Assembly (NCBI GenBank): GCA_029782135.1
Contig: JAKOVI010000002.1
Coordinates: 1 to 34,285 of the forward strand
Length of the DNA: 34,285 bases
Reading direction: 5' to 3'
Source of the DNA: Bacillota bacterium
GTDB lineage: Bacteria > Bacillota > UBA4882 > UBA10575
The position numbers and the translations under genes are program-made. Below are positions 16,314 through 23,920 of the stretch, one piece after another; positions within the stretch are counted from its first letter, which is position 1; every line of letters begins with the position of its first letter. The notes below the pieces were generated by a model that had not been told where the DNA came from, made no database searches, and saw nothing but the letters and a program-made list of their open reading frames with translations.

Positions 16314-18046
16314 AGCAGATGAACCAGAACACATTTCTCAGGGTATTAAAGTATTTCCGGCCATTTATTGGCTTGGTCTGTTTGGCGGCGTTCTTGGCAT
16401 TCCTGGTGAATATTACGGATCTGGCCGGCCCGTATATCGTAAAAATTGCGATTGATGATTACATTGTCGGGCAGAAAGCCAGGGAAGGGATCAAACTCAT
16501 AGGCCTCGTTTATTTTCTCTCGGTTTTGGTCGGGGCTTGCTCCAACTATTTCCAGAACTATGTCTTAAACTCGATCGTCCAACAGATCATGCATAATATC
16601 CGGATGGAACTCTTCGCCCATATTCAACATTTACCGCTGCAGTTTTTTGACCGGAACTCTTCCGGACGGATCCTGACGCGGGTGACCAATGACGTGGAAT
16701 CTTTGAATGAGATGTACTCCGGGGTCTTGGTGATCCTGTTTAAAGATCTTTTTCTCCTGGTCGGGATTGTGGCGGCGATGCTCCGTTTGAATCTGCGTTT
16801 GACTTTCCTTAGCTTTTCGGTGGTCCCGATCATTGTGGCGGTGACCTTTTTATACCGGACGAAAGCCCGGGAGAATTTTAAACGGGTGCGTGCCCTCATT
16901 GCCCGGATTAACGGCTTTTTGGCCGAAAACATCTCCGGAATGAAGCTTGTCCAGATCTTTCACCGGGAACGGGAGAAGTACCGGGAGTTTAAACAGTTGA
17001 ATGACGAGTATAACCGGGCGAGTATCTTTGAGGTCGCGCTCACTGCCCTCTTCCGCCCTTCGGCCGAATTGATTAATAACCTTGGGATCTCCTTACTGAT
17101 CTGGTATTGTACGCCCGGGATCTTTGCGTCGACGGTGGAGATTGGCGTCTTGTACGCCTTTATCAGCTATATCAAGAAGTTCTTCGGTCCGATTAATGAC
17201 CTGGCCGATAAGTATAATGTGATTCTCTCCGGAAATGTCTCCGCCGAGCGGATCTTCGAGCTGATGGATCATAATGAAGGTCTGGAGGAGATGACGAGCG
17301 GCCGGCCGTTAACCGAATTGAAAGGGAAGATTGAATTTAAGAATGTCTGGTTCGCTTATCACGATGAGGATTGGGTCTTAAAAGATGTCAGTTTCACGGT
17401 GAATCCCGGCGAAACTGTAGCCTTCGTCGGTGCGACCGGGGCGGGGAAGTCCACCATTATTAGTCTGTTGAGCCGGTTTTACCAGATCCAAAAAGGAGAG
17501 ATCCTGCTCGACGGGGTGAACATCAACGAGTACCGGCTGGAAGATTTACGCCGCAGGGTCTCCGTGGTCATGCAGGATGTTTTCCTCTTCGCCGGGACGA
17601 TCGAGTCGAACATCCGGTTGAATAATGAGGAGATTACCCCGGAGGAAGTGAAGCGTGCCGCGGAATACGTGAACGCCGATCATTTTATCCGGAGACTGCC
17701 CGGTGCGTATGCGGCGGAAGTTAAGGAACGTGGGTGTACGCTCTCCGCCGGGGAGCGGCAGTTGCTCTCGTTTGCCCGGGCGGTGGCTTTTAACCCGTCC
17801 ATTTTGGTCCTTGATGAGGCAACGGCGAATATTGATACGGAAACGGAGCTTTTAATCCAGGATTCGCTGGCGAAAATCGCTAAAAACCGGACGATGTTGA
17901 TCATTGCGCACCGTCTGTCGACGATCCAAAGGGCCGACAAGATTATTGTGATTCATAAAGGCCGGATCCGGGAGATGGGAAAGCACGAGGAACTGCTGTC
18001 CCAAAATGGAATCTACCGGCATCTTTACGAGATGCAGTATGCTTAA
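16310..18046 (+). CDS. ABC exporter subunit 2 (consensus catalytic Glu), TMD-NBD half transporter
   Basis: A 578-residue partner of the preceding gene, starting on its stop codon. Six helices precede the ATPase domain with Walker A GATGAGKST (374-382), altered signature LSAGE (478-482), Walker B with catalytic E503 in LDEATANID, and switch His in AHRLSTIQRAD. The consensus ATP site would use this subunit's Walker motifs with the LSGGQ of subunit 1, while the second site pairs D499 of subunit 1 with the LSAGE here. This is the known asymmetry of heterodimeric exporters. A GC-rich hairpin at 18119-18146 follows. Confidence 0.94.
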   Translation: MKQMNQNTFLRVLKYFRPFIGLVCLAAFLAFLVNITDLAGPYIVKIAIDDYIVGQKAREGIKLIGLVYFLSVLVGACSNYFQNYVLNSIVQQIMHNIRMELFAHIQHLPLQFFDRNSSGRILTRVTNDVESLNEMYSGVLVILFKDLFLLVGIVAAMLRLNLRLTFLSFSVVPIIVAVTFLYRTKARENFKRVRALIARINGFLAENISGMKLVQIFHREREKYREFKQLNDEYNRASIFEVALTALFRPSAELINNLGISLLIWYCTPGIFASTVEIGVLYAFISYIKKFFGPINDLADKYNVILSGNVSAERIFELMDHNEGLEEMTSGRPLTELKGKIEFKNVWFAYHDEDWVLKDVSFTVNPGETVAFVGATGAGKSTIISLLSRFYQIQKGEILLDGVNINEYRLEDLRRRVSVVMQDVFLFAGTIESNIRLNNEEITPEEVKRAAEYVNADHFIRRLPGAYAAEVKERGCTLSAGERQLLSFARAVAFNPSILVLDEATANIDTETELLIQDSLAKIAKNRTMLIIAHRLSTIQRADKIIVIHKGRIREMGKHEELLSQNGIYRHLYEMQYA

Positions 18047-18110
18047 AAAGAAATAAGAACAGCAAAAAGGCTAATTTCCTGTTTCCGGTGTGCAAATAAC
18101 ATGTTTTAGC

Positions 18111-18151
18111 TAAAGGAAGAGGCCGTCGGAGGGAACCGGCGACCTCATCCT
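18111..18151. terminator. GC-rich hairpin between convergent exporter and GNAT genes
   Basis: GAGGCCGTCGG (18119-18129) pairs with CCGGCGACCTC (18136-18146) at 10 of 11 positions counting one G-T, and outer AAGGA/TCCTT bases can extend it. Neither side has a long T run, so it is at most a weak two-way terminator between convergent genes. Confidence 0.4.
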
Positions 18152-18167
18152 TCGCTTTATATGTGGA

Positions 18168-18968
18168 TTAAGGTGAAACGTGTGCATAGGCACCGACATG
18201 TGCATAGTTCGAGAGGAAAATGTAACTCTCCTGGCTTTGGCTCTCCTTTAGGCCAAGGCGTTGGGCAGTCTTCCAAGAACCAATGTTTCCGCTGTGTGTC
18301 CGCCAACAGGGGAGCCTGCCAAATTCTTCAAACTGCATTTTACTAAGGGCTTTCGCACATTCCAAAGCCAATCCATGCCCTTGGTATTCCGGACGGGTGA
18401 TAACACCCAATTCACAGTATTTTTCCGTAAACGCCAACGTTGTGGCGACTGAGGCGATTTCTCCATCAATAACCGCCGCGGCCGCTTGACCTTTGGTTAA
18501 AAGTTGTTCCGGGGTGGAGAAGAAATCCCAGAGCCAGTCGTCGTGCGGAAACGCCTGCTGCAATTTTCCGGCTTCCGCGGGTTTTAACAAGCGGACACGA
18601 TAGTCGGTTGTTTCTTTTGGCGTCCAATCTTCATCCGCCGCCAACAGCAGAACGGGAACGGCGAAACGAACCGGCCAGTAACGGTTAATCACGGGGAATA
18701 AGGATTGGGGAACCACAATATCCGCCGGTTGTTTCAAGTGTTTTAAGAACTGTTTGATGATGAGCAACCGCCCGGCCTGGGTATAGATGAAATAGAGCGG
18801 CGGTGTGGTATCCGGGTAGCTAATTGAAAGGAATTTTGGAGAATGTTCATGATCAACAACGACCATACTCGTTTCGAGGTTAAAGAGAAACAAGGCTGAA
18901 CAATTCGTTGGGGTATCAGGCAATAAAGTCCGGACGGAATCCCGTTTGTTAAGGGGTAGCCTTCGCAT
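18168..18968 (-). CDS. GNAT-family N-acetyltransferase
   Basis: A 266-residue protein with a GNAT domain in its C-terminal half (about 130-255). The acetyl-CoA binding pattern is seen in LGVITRPEYQGHGLALECAKAL and the later GNIGSWKTAQRLGL motif. The N-terminal half (DHEHSPKFLSISYPDT, then LVIKQFL-like and PVINRYWP segments) resembles the long GNAT proteins whose substrates are unknown. ATG at 18968 has AGGAGATG 8 bases upstream. It stands alone between convergent exporter genes and the oad genes. The last residues repeat AHVGAYAHV, from a near tandem repeat of GTGCATAG in the DNA. A palindrome CTTCAAcTTGAAG (18991-19003) lies just upstream. Confidence 0.85.
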   Translation of the reverse strand: MRRLPLNKRDSVRTLLPDTPTNCSALFLFNLETSMVVVDHEHSPKFLSISYPDTTPPLYFIYTQAGRLLIIKQFLKHLKQPADIVVPQSLFPVINRYWPVRFAVPVLLLAADEDWTPKETTDYRVRLLKPAEAGKLQQAFPHDDWLWDFFSTPEQLLTKGQAAAAVIDGEIASVATTLAFTEKYCELGVITRPEYQGHGLALECAKALSKMQFEEFGRLPCWRTHSGNIGSWKTAQRLGLKESQSQESYIFLSNYAHVGAYAHVSP

Positions 18969-19389
18969 AATTTCATCTCCTAATTTTTGACTTCAACTTG
19001 AAGCAAAAGTCGATCCGGTAAGGCTACCTTCAGCTAGTAGGTACTAAAATGGATTGATCCCCCCTTTGATCCTGTCTAAGCTTAGCATACTCCTCGGGTT
19101 TCGAAAGAGCAATCAGTAAATCGGAACAATTTTTCTTTAATTACCGTGGTTTGCATGGCCTGTCCCCCAAAGAAACCTTCTTTTAGTGGAGGCTCGTGAT
19201 ATTTCGCTTTCTTTTATGCGCAGTGAAAAAAAGAAATATTGGGAAGTAAAAAAAAAGAAAACCACTGCCGGATCTCCGCTTCCTTGAAGGTTCGTCAGGG
19301 CAACCGTCTTCAGGAAGAACGCCTTCCGGCAGGGGGCGATTATTGCTTATCGTTTATTCTCTTTTGATGTCAACGGGATGAGAATTATT
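18969..19389. other. 421-base gap between the GNAT and OadG-like genes
   Basis: No credible gene was seen. Contents: the palindrome CTTCAAcTTGAAG (18991-19003) about 10 bases from the GNAT ribosome site, which could be an operator; an imperfect AT-rich hairpin (ATATTTC 19199-19205 with GAAATAT 19233-19239); and the large hairpin at 19247-19332 that ends the oad transcript. I could not assign a clear GNAT promoter. Confidence 0.5.
19247..19332 (-). terminator. Large two-part hairpin with long U tract after the oad genes
   Basis: Read on the minus strand, CTGCCGG (19332-19326) pairs with CCGGCAG (19271-19265), and inside it CTTCCTGAAG (19317-19308) pairs with CTTCAAGGAAG (19289-19279) with one bulge. 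A tail of TTTTCTTTTTTTTT follows. At about 70 bases the stem-loop is much longer than a usual terminator. Confidence 0.6.
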
Positions 19390-19515
19390 TTATTGATCTT
19401 CGGGGAAATAACGGACGAGAATTTTAACTAAAGCATAAATGATCATCATTCCGATAAAGGTAACGCCAAGACTCTGAAGCATGATCCAGAGGGTGGTTGC
19501 GATATTATCCTGCAT
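19390..19515 (-). CDS. OadG-like small membrane protein
   Basis: A 41-residue ORF (minus strand ATG at 19515, TAA at 19392-19390) beginning MQDNIATTLWIMLQSLGV and holding one hydrophobic segment (about residues 8-32), then a basic KILVRYFPEDQ tail. AAAGGAGG lies at a good distance before the ATG. It starts 19 bases after the OadB-type gene. This fits the short OadG-related subunits that go with beta subunits of sodium-pumping decarboxylases: one N-terminal membrane helix, here without the long soluble tail of classical gamma subunits. It probably helps assemble or stabilise the beta subunit. Confidence 0.75.
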   Translation of the reverse strand: MQDNIATTLWIMLQSLGVTFIGMMIIYALVKILVRYFPEDQ

Positions 19516-19534
19516 GATGAGACCTCCTTTATCT

Positions 19535-20647
19535 TTATAATGCCAAGGAGCTGACCAGGTAGATCAGGACGCCACCTGCTAAAATGGAACCAACCTGACC
19601 GGCGACATTGGCGCCGACCGCCTGCATGAGAACAAAATTCCCCGGATTTTCTTGTTGTGCTAATCTCTGAATCACCCGGGCCGACATCGGGAAGGCGGAG
19701 ATACCGGCGGCTCCGACCATCGGATTGACCTTCCGTTTTAGGAACAGGTTGAGGAATTTGGCAAACAAAACTCCACCGGCGGTATCGAAGATAAAGGCAA
19801 AGAGCCCCATTCCCAAGATCATGATGGTCTTGATGGTTAAGAAGTTCTCAGCCACCATGGTAGAACCGATCGTAATACCCAACAATAAAGTGACAAGGCT
19901 GGACAGCTCATTTTGGGCGGATTTAGAGAGCTTCTCCAAAACTCCGCATTCGCGGATCAGGTTCCCGAACATCAGAGAGCCAACCAAAGAGACACTCAGC
20001 GGAGCAATTAAACCGGCTACGGCAGTGACCAGAATTGGGAAAAGAATTCTGGTGGTCTTTGATACCTTATGGAGATTCAGATCCATGGCCATGCTCCGTT
20101 CCTCGCGCGTGGTCAGGGCTTTAATTACCGGCGGTTGAATCAGGGGTACCAATGACATATAGGAATAGGCAGCCACGCTGATCGGGCCGAGCAGTTCGCC
20201 GGCGAAAAGGTTAGCGACATAGATCGAAGTGGGGCCGTCGGCCGCGCCGATGATCCCGATCGAGACCGCTTCCTTTAATGAGAAGCCGAGCAACTTGGCA
20301 AAAATAGTTGTCATAAAGATTCCGAACTGGGCAGCGGCGCCAAAAAACAACATAAAGGGTTGCTGGAGGAGGGGGCCGAAATCGATCATCGCCCCGACGG
20401 CAATAAAGATTAGAACCGGGAAGAGTTCCGTCGCGATGCCGGCATTATATAAGATAGTGAGGAAACCGTGTTCGCCGATGGCCGAGGAAGCAGGGATGTT
20501 GGCGAGGATGGCACCGAAACCAATGGGCAAAAGCAACATTGGCTCGTAATCCTTTTTAATCGCCAAATAGATGAGGAGCCCGCCAATTAAAAACATGATG
20601 ATGTTCCCTAACGACAAATCCTTGAACGACCCTAGTAATACTTCCAA
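19535..20647 (-). CDS. Sodium-pumping decarboxylase beta subunit (OadB/GcdB/MmdB type)
   Basis: A 370-residue very hydrophobic protein with about nine to eleven membrane segments. Family hallmarks are GFGAILANIP, the conserved Asp in IGAADGPTSIYVANLF, GSTMVAENFL, FDTAGGVLFAK, NPMVGAAGISAFPMSARV and the C-terminal GANVAGQVGSILAGG. In the known complexes this subunit couples decarboxylation of a biotin-bound carboxyl group to sodium export. The open frame starts at 20683, but TTG 20647 is chosen since AAAGGAGGA lies 7 bases upstream. No biotin carrier or carboxyltransferase gene is in the window, so the decarboxylase partner must be elsewhere, or the pair works otherwise. Confidence 0.93.
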   Translation of the reverse strand: MEVLLGSFKDLSLGNIIMFLIGGLLIYLAIKKDYEPMLLLPIGFGAILANIPASSAIGEHGFLTILYNAGIATELFPVLIFIAVGAMIDFGPLLQQPFMLFFGAAAQFGIFMTTIFAKLLGFSLKEAVSIGIIGAADGPTSIYVANLFAGELLGPISVAAYSYMSLVPLIQPPVIKALTTREERSMAMDLNLHKVSKTTRILFPILVTAVAGLIAPLSVSLVGSLMFGNLIRECGVLEKLSKSAQNELSSLVTLLLGITIGSTMVAENFLTIKTIMILGMGLFAFIFDTAGGVLFAKFLNLFLKRKVNPMVGAAGISAFPMSARVIQRLAQQENPGNFVLMQAVGANVAGQVGSILAGGVLIYLVSSLAL

Positions 20648-20982
20648 ACTTAGTTCCTCCTTTTTCAACATACTGCTCAGCAACTGGCGTATCTCTTTAC
20701 TAACGGTTGGCGTTACATGAGTTGCTTATCTGAAAACTATGTATAGTATATTAGCTTGTCCTCGAAAAGAAGAGTTCCAGTTGACAAGCATAAAGATACT
20801 ACTCTATTATAACAATAAAAAAATGAAGATAAAGATATTTAACAAAGATGCAATAGAATGAATTAGCAGCCTTTTACTGCTTTGCGCAAGGGGAAGATTA
20901 AATTCCCAGTAGGTAATATGTGATATGATGGCGAATTTATTGTTAATTCCATGGCAAATTTTACATTTCAACGGAGACAACC
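20648..20982. other. 335-base divergent regulatory region
   Basis: It lies between the oad genes (minus) and the secreted-protein gene (plus). It holds the plus-strand promoter at 20781-20810, an extended -10 (TGaTATGAT, 20921-20929), the inverted repeat GCTTGTC/GACAAGC (20754-20760/20783-20789) and a bulged repeat AATTCCATGG/CCATGGGAATT (20945-20954/20981-20991). I found no convincing promoter for the oad genes. Confidence 0.5.
20781..20810 (+). promoter_or_regulatory. Sigma-A type promoter with overlapping inverted repeat
   Basis: TTGACA (20781-20786), an 18-base spacer and TATTAT (20805-20810) face the secreted-protein gene, leaving a leader of about 250 bases. The -35 box overlaps GACAAGC, one arm of the repeat GCTTGTC (20754-20760)/GACAAGC (20783-20789), so a regulator could bind here. 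Confidence 0.6.
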
Positions 20983-21066
20983 ATGGGAATTGATCCTGTG
21001 GGGGAAGACTGTCGTTTTAATCGTGTGGAAATAGAGAAGAAGGAAGGCAGTCGGAGGTGTTTTTGA
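20983..21066 (+). CDS. Possible upstream leader peptide
   Basis: A 27-codon ORF (begins MGIDPVGEDCRFNRV) with CGGAGA 6-7 bases before the ATG. Its TGA overlaps the ATG of the next gene (TGATG), a layout often seen in translational coupling. The peptide itself has no known motif, so it may be chance. Confidence 0.3.
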   Translation: MGIDPVGEDCRFNRVEIEKKEGSRRCF

Positions 21067-22493
21067 TGCGCAAGTTACAATGGGTCGTATCTTTCCTCCT
21101 CTTGTTGGCCGTTGGCTCCAGCGTGGTGCGGGCATTCGAAAGTCCGATAGATGAATCGGCAGTGGTGAAAACCGGGAATTTAACTTTATTGGAACCAAAA
21201 GAGATTATTGTGGAGGAGAAATTGCTCCATCTCACCCTGGATGGCGACTATACCCATGTCTATGCGTACTATAAAATGCTCAACCCGGGACCGGAAGACC
21301 GGATCAACTTGGGGATTCCGGTCGTCTATCTTAAAGAATCGGAGTTTTATGGGTTAGCCTGGCAGGAAGAGAGTTTCTTCGCCTACCAGATCAGCGATGA
21401 ACAGGGAATGTTGGATGTACAAGAATATATGGACGAAAAACCGGAGATTGTCATTCTGGACGGGAAAAAAAGGGATGTGATCCGTAAATGGTATGTAACG
21501 GAAGTGAACTTTCCGGCGAACGGCCGGAAAGAGTTCGTGGTAAGTTACACGGTCCGCAATTCATTTCTAGACAAAGATTCAGTCTCTTCCTTTTTCCCCT
21601 ATTACTCGGACCGTCTGTTTAACTATAGTTTTATCCCGTCCGGCGGTTGGGGGAACGACCTGATCAAAAACTTCAAAATCGTCGTCGATGCGCGCGAGAA
21701 TCTTAAGAACGGAGCGGTAATTAAAAGCCTTGGGTTCGAAGATTTTTACGGCTTTGGCGGGTTGTATATCTTTGAAACCCAAAACTTCAACCTCCAAACG
21801 CTCCCCGAGTTAAAGATCTTGTATGATAACTCCGCGGCTTTATATACGGAATTAATCAATGCTTATCAAGTCCGGAAGGAGAATATCGTTGGTCTGCAAT
21901 CTTCTTCCGCTTTACCCGGGCATGCCCCGGCCAATTTGCTGGATTCCGATCTTCGCACCGCTTGGATCTCCGGTCAAACAGGAGTCAACGAACCGGTCTG
22001 GATTGAAATCAGTTTACAGGACTTTTGCCTGCAGGCGGTCGGGATCATTAACGGGTTGCCGGTTAGTCAAGATACTTATTATGCCTATAGCCGGATTAAA
22101 CGGTTGAAGATCGAGATTGAGCTGGACGAGTATGATTACTTTATGGACAAGACGAAAAAGGTATTATTTGAGAAAGAAGTAGAGCTTGAGGATAAACCGT
22201 CCCGGAGTTTTAATCCGGTGGCTTTTGCCCCGTTTGTTTCGGTTTTGGCGGACTTGGGCCAGTCCTTTAACCAAGCATACCGGGTACGTTTAACGGTTTT
22301 AGAGGTTTATCCTGGTACTAACCAGCAGACTTGTATTTCCGAACTTTTCTTGCTGGGTTATAAAAACGATCAAGACTTTGCGAATCACGATCAATTCTTC
22401 GATTATGAAATCGCTGCCTATCCTGATGAATTCTTTGAGGATGCCGGTGAAATCTTTGCGGATCCTGATGAATTATTTGATTACCATGAATAA
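21066..22493 (+). CDS. Secreted protein with C-terminal discoidin-like (NADase-type glycan-binding) domain
   Basis: A 475-residue exported protein. A signal peptide (residues about 1-23, ending VVRA) is followed by a beta-rich region (about 30-260) resembling DUF4424-like extracellular domains. A discoidin-like domain (about 270-430) contains ALPGHAPANLLDSDLRTAW, IEISLQD and INGLP, the pattern of NADase-type glycan-binding domains. The last 45 residues are very acidic with repeated short motifs such as DQFFDYE, DEFFEDA and DELFDYHE. ATG 21066 is chosen over GTG 21057 because CGGAGGTG lies 6 bases before it. Probably surface or extracellular and carbohydrate-binding; this is inference. A terminator hairpin follows. 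Confidence 0.75.
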   Translation: MRKLQWVVSFLLLLAVGSSVVRAFESPIDESAVVKTGNLTLLEPKEIIVEEKLLHLTLDGDYTHVYAYYKMLNPGPEDRINLGIPVVYLKESEFYGLAWQEESFFAYQISDEQGMLDVQEYMDEKPEIVILDGKKRDVIRKWYVTEVNFPANGRKEFVVSYTVRNSFLDKDSVSSFFPYYSDRLFNYSFIPSGGWGNDLIKNFKIVVDARENLKNGAVIKSLGFEDFYGFGGLYIFETQNFNLQTLPELKILYDNSAALYTELINAYQVRKENIVGLQSSSALPGHAPANLLDSDLRTAWISGQTGVNEPVWIEISLQDFCLQAVGIINGLPVSQDTYYAYSRIKRLKIEIELDEYDYFMDKTKKVLFEKEVELEDKPSRSFNPVAFAPFVSVLADLGQSFNQAYRVRLTVLEVYPGTNQQTCISELFLLGYKNDQDFANHDQFFDYEIAAYPDEFFEDAGEIFADPDELFDYHE

Positions 22494-22535
22494 TAAAAAA
22501 GCTGAGATCGATCTGGCCGGATGATCTCAGTTTTT
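22494..22535. terminator. Bidirectional terminator
   Basis: CTGAGATC (22502-22509) pairs with GATCTCAG (22523-22530), flanked by an A run (22494-22500) and TTTTT (22531-22535). It can end the secreted-protein gene on the plus strand and the phasin-like gene on the minus strand. Confidence 0.85.
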
Positions 22536-22541
22536 CGCTCT

Positions 22542-22844
22542 TTACTCCGGGTTTCCTAAGCGTGCTTCCAATTCTTTAACCCGTTCTTCCAGGATGGCGT
22601 ATTCTTCTTTTTTAATATAACCCAAATTTTTCATCACTTCGCTTACTTGGTTTTGGATCATTTCTTTGAGGGCGGATCGCTCTTGCTCTCCTTTTTCCAT
22701 CAATTCGTTGAACAATTTTTTGGCTTCGGCGGTTGTGACTTCGCCCCTTTCTTCCAATTCTTTCAGAAACTTCTCCGCTTTTTCCTTGGTGAAGGAGAGG
22801 GTTCCGAGGCCGAGGAGTAAGGATTTCTCAAGTAGTGCTTTCAT
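22542..22844 (-). CDS. Phasin-like coiled-coil protein
   Basis: A 100-residue protein starting MKALLEKSLLLGLGTLSFTK, then heptad-rich helices with many Glu and Lys, and a final coiled coil EEYAILEERVKELEARLG. This is the pattern of small phasin-family (PhaF/PhaI-like) proteins found in many clostridia. Classical phasins coat polyhydroxyalkanoate granules, but no polymer-synthesis genes are in the window, so the function is open. GAAAGGAGGAAG lies before the ATG. Divergent from the next small membrane protein gene. Confidence 0.8.
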   Translation of the reverse strand: MKALLEKSLLLGLGTLSFTKEKAEKFLKELEERGEVTTAEAKKLFNELMEKGEQERSALKEMIQNQVSEVMKNLGYIKKEEYAILEERVKELEARLGNPE

Positions 22845-22995
22845 CGGGCTTCCTCCTTTCGCGCTTTAACCTTATTATGAACAGGCGAAAACAAATTTAT
22901 GAAAGGGGAAAAGGAAAGGGCGAAGCAAAAAGGAACTTGCCGGGAAGAGGAGAAATAGACAAACGGGATGCGGAAAGCAGACGGAAGGTGGTCTT

Positions 22996-23469
22996 GTGCG
23001 GAAAATTTTGCGGTTCTTGATCGGACTGATCCTGTGTTTACTGGGGGCAGCAGGGGTTTTGCTCCCCATTGTTGGTTATTTTTCCTACCGTTATTGGCTG
23101 GTTTCCCTTTACCAACTAACCCCTTATCTGCTTTTTCTTTTCTATGGACCATTGATGCTCTGGTTCCTCGTCACCGGCATCGGTCTGCTCGCGAAGAGGG
23201 AATGGGCAAGATCTTCGGTCCAAACTCTCTCGGTCTTTCTAATCTTAACGGGTATCATCTTGATTACGGCCTTAAACACCATTTCTGTCTCCGGGCAATT
23301 TCAACTTTCCTGGAAACAACTGAAGTTAGCTGGGACGATTGGCCTTTTTATTCTTCTGGTCGTGCTTCCCCTCTTTTCCCTCGTGTTGTTTGCCAAGAAA
23401 AAAGAGGAAGAAGGGATTGTTACCCGCTCTTCAAGGGATGATAAACCGGCGGGCTATCACTTAAACTAG
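22996..23469 (+). CDS. Small membrane protein with four transmembrane segments
   Basis: A 157-residue protein with four hydrophobic segments (about 5-28, 43-66, 75-97, 112-133) and a charged cytoplasmic tail (KKKEEEGIV to the end). No family recognised. The start GTG 22996 has GAAGGTGG 4-5 bases upstream; an overlapping frame of equal length in another phase (22968-23441) is a shadow. It may be in a stand-alone unit; a 16-base perfect palindrome with A and T flanks at 23527-23542 could end its transcript. Confidence 0.65.
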   Translation: MRKILRFLIGLILCLLGAAGVLLPIVGYFSYRYWLVSLYQLTPYLLFLFYGPLMLWFLVTGIGLLAKREWARSSVQTLSVFLILTGIILITALNTISVSGQFQLSWKQLKLAGTIGLFILLVVLPLFSLVLFAKKKEEEGIVTRSSRDDKPAGYHLN

Positions 23470-23526
23470 CAATGCAGGTCAATCCGGTTATGCTTTTGGT
23501 TCGTGGCGTGACCGTTCTTTTTTTGT

Positions 23527-23542
23527 AAAAAGAGCTCTTTTT
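23527..23542. terminator. Perfect AT-flanked palindrome, likely terminator of the membrane protein gene
   Basis: AAAAAGAGCTCTTTTT is fully self-complementary and is followed by more T on the plus strand. It lies about 58 bases after the stop. A stem without a loop is short (effective loop takes the centre), so strength is uncertain. Confidence 0.4.
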
Positions 23543-23647
23543 TTGGATTTCTTCGGTCGTAACCGCTCAGGTTGGCCGTTTTCCGGACCGGTTGGACGAG
23601 GGAGCGTGACCGGGCATCCGTGACGGAAAAGGTGCGGAACATTGATG

Positions 23648-23728
23648 ACACCTGCCTTCCTAATTGTTGGCTGCGGGAAGGATGGTTGGGATCATTCCCG
23701 CATTGCAACAAATAGTATGGGCAGGTGT
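23648..23728. repeat. 81-base nested hairpin
   Basis: ACACCTGCC (23648-23656) pairs perfectly with GGCAGGTGT (23720-23728). Inside, TTGTTGGCTGCGGG pairs with CCCGCATTGCAACAA with a small internal mismatch. The two stems are coaxial with short symmetric spacers. No T tract on either side. It could be a structured RNA or a palindromic mobile sequence. Confidence 0.6.
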
Positions 23729-23794
23729 TGGAAATTTTATGCAGCATTTTTCTGAGGCAACAAAGTGGTGAGAAGCTATTCAAGTCGTAATCTC

Positions 23795-23920
23795 GCCGGA
23801 GCAGAATGGTGTTTCCTTGTTCCGGTGAACTTCTTGGAGTATTCTAAAGCTCAGCTTCGCTTCGTTAAGAATACTTTGCCAAGAAATTCAAGTCACCGGT
23901 ATACACCATTCTGCCCGGCT
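23795..23920 (+). repeat. Dispersed palindromic repeat, copy B (extended)
   Basis: Outer arms share GCAGAATGGTGT (left, 23801-23812) with ACACCATTCTGC (right), plus CCGGTGA/TCACCGG further in. It then has extra nested stems not in copies A and C: TTCTTGG/CCAAGAA (23831-23837/23879-23885), AGTATTCT/AGAATACT (23838-23845/23868-23875) and AAGCTcAGCTT. The outer sequence aligns in the same orientation with A and C, including CTTGTTCCGGTG and ATTCAAGTCACCGG. Confidence 0.8.

Noticed and set aside
18169-18210. Near tandem repeat with GTGCATAG at the end of the GNAT gene
   Set aside because: Only two imperfect units inside coding sequence, giving the AHV repeat at the C terminus; not enough for a repeat array or binding site.
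22968-23441. 157-codon plus-strand frame overlapping the small membrane protein
   Set aside because: It has equal length but no ribosome site and a mixed composition; the 22996 frame gives four clear membrane segments.
23466-23783. 105-codon minus-strand frame in the repeat-rich stretch
   Set aside because: It crosses the nested hairpin and a palindrome, has no family motif, and looks like chance or a decayed sequence.
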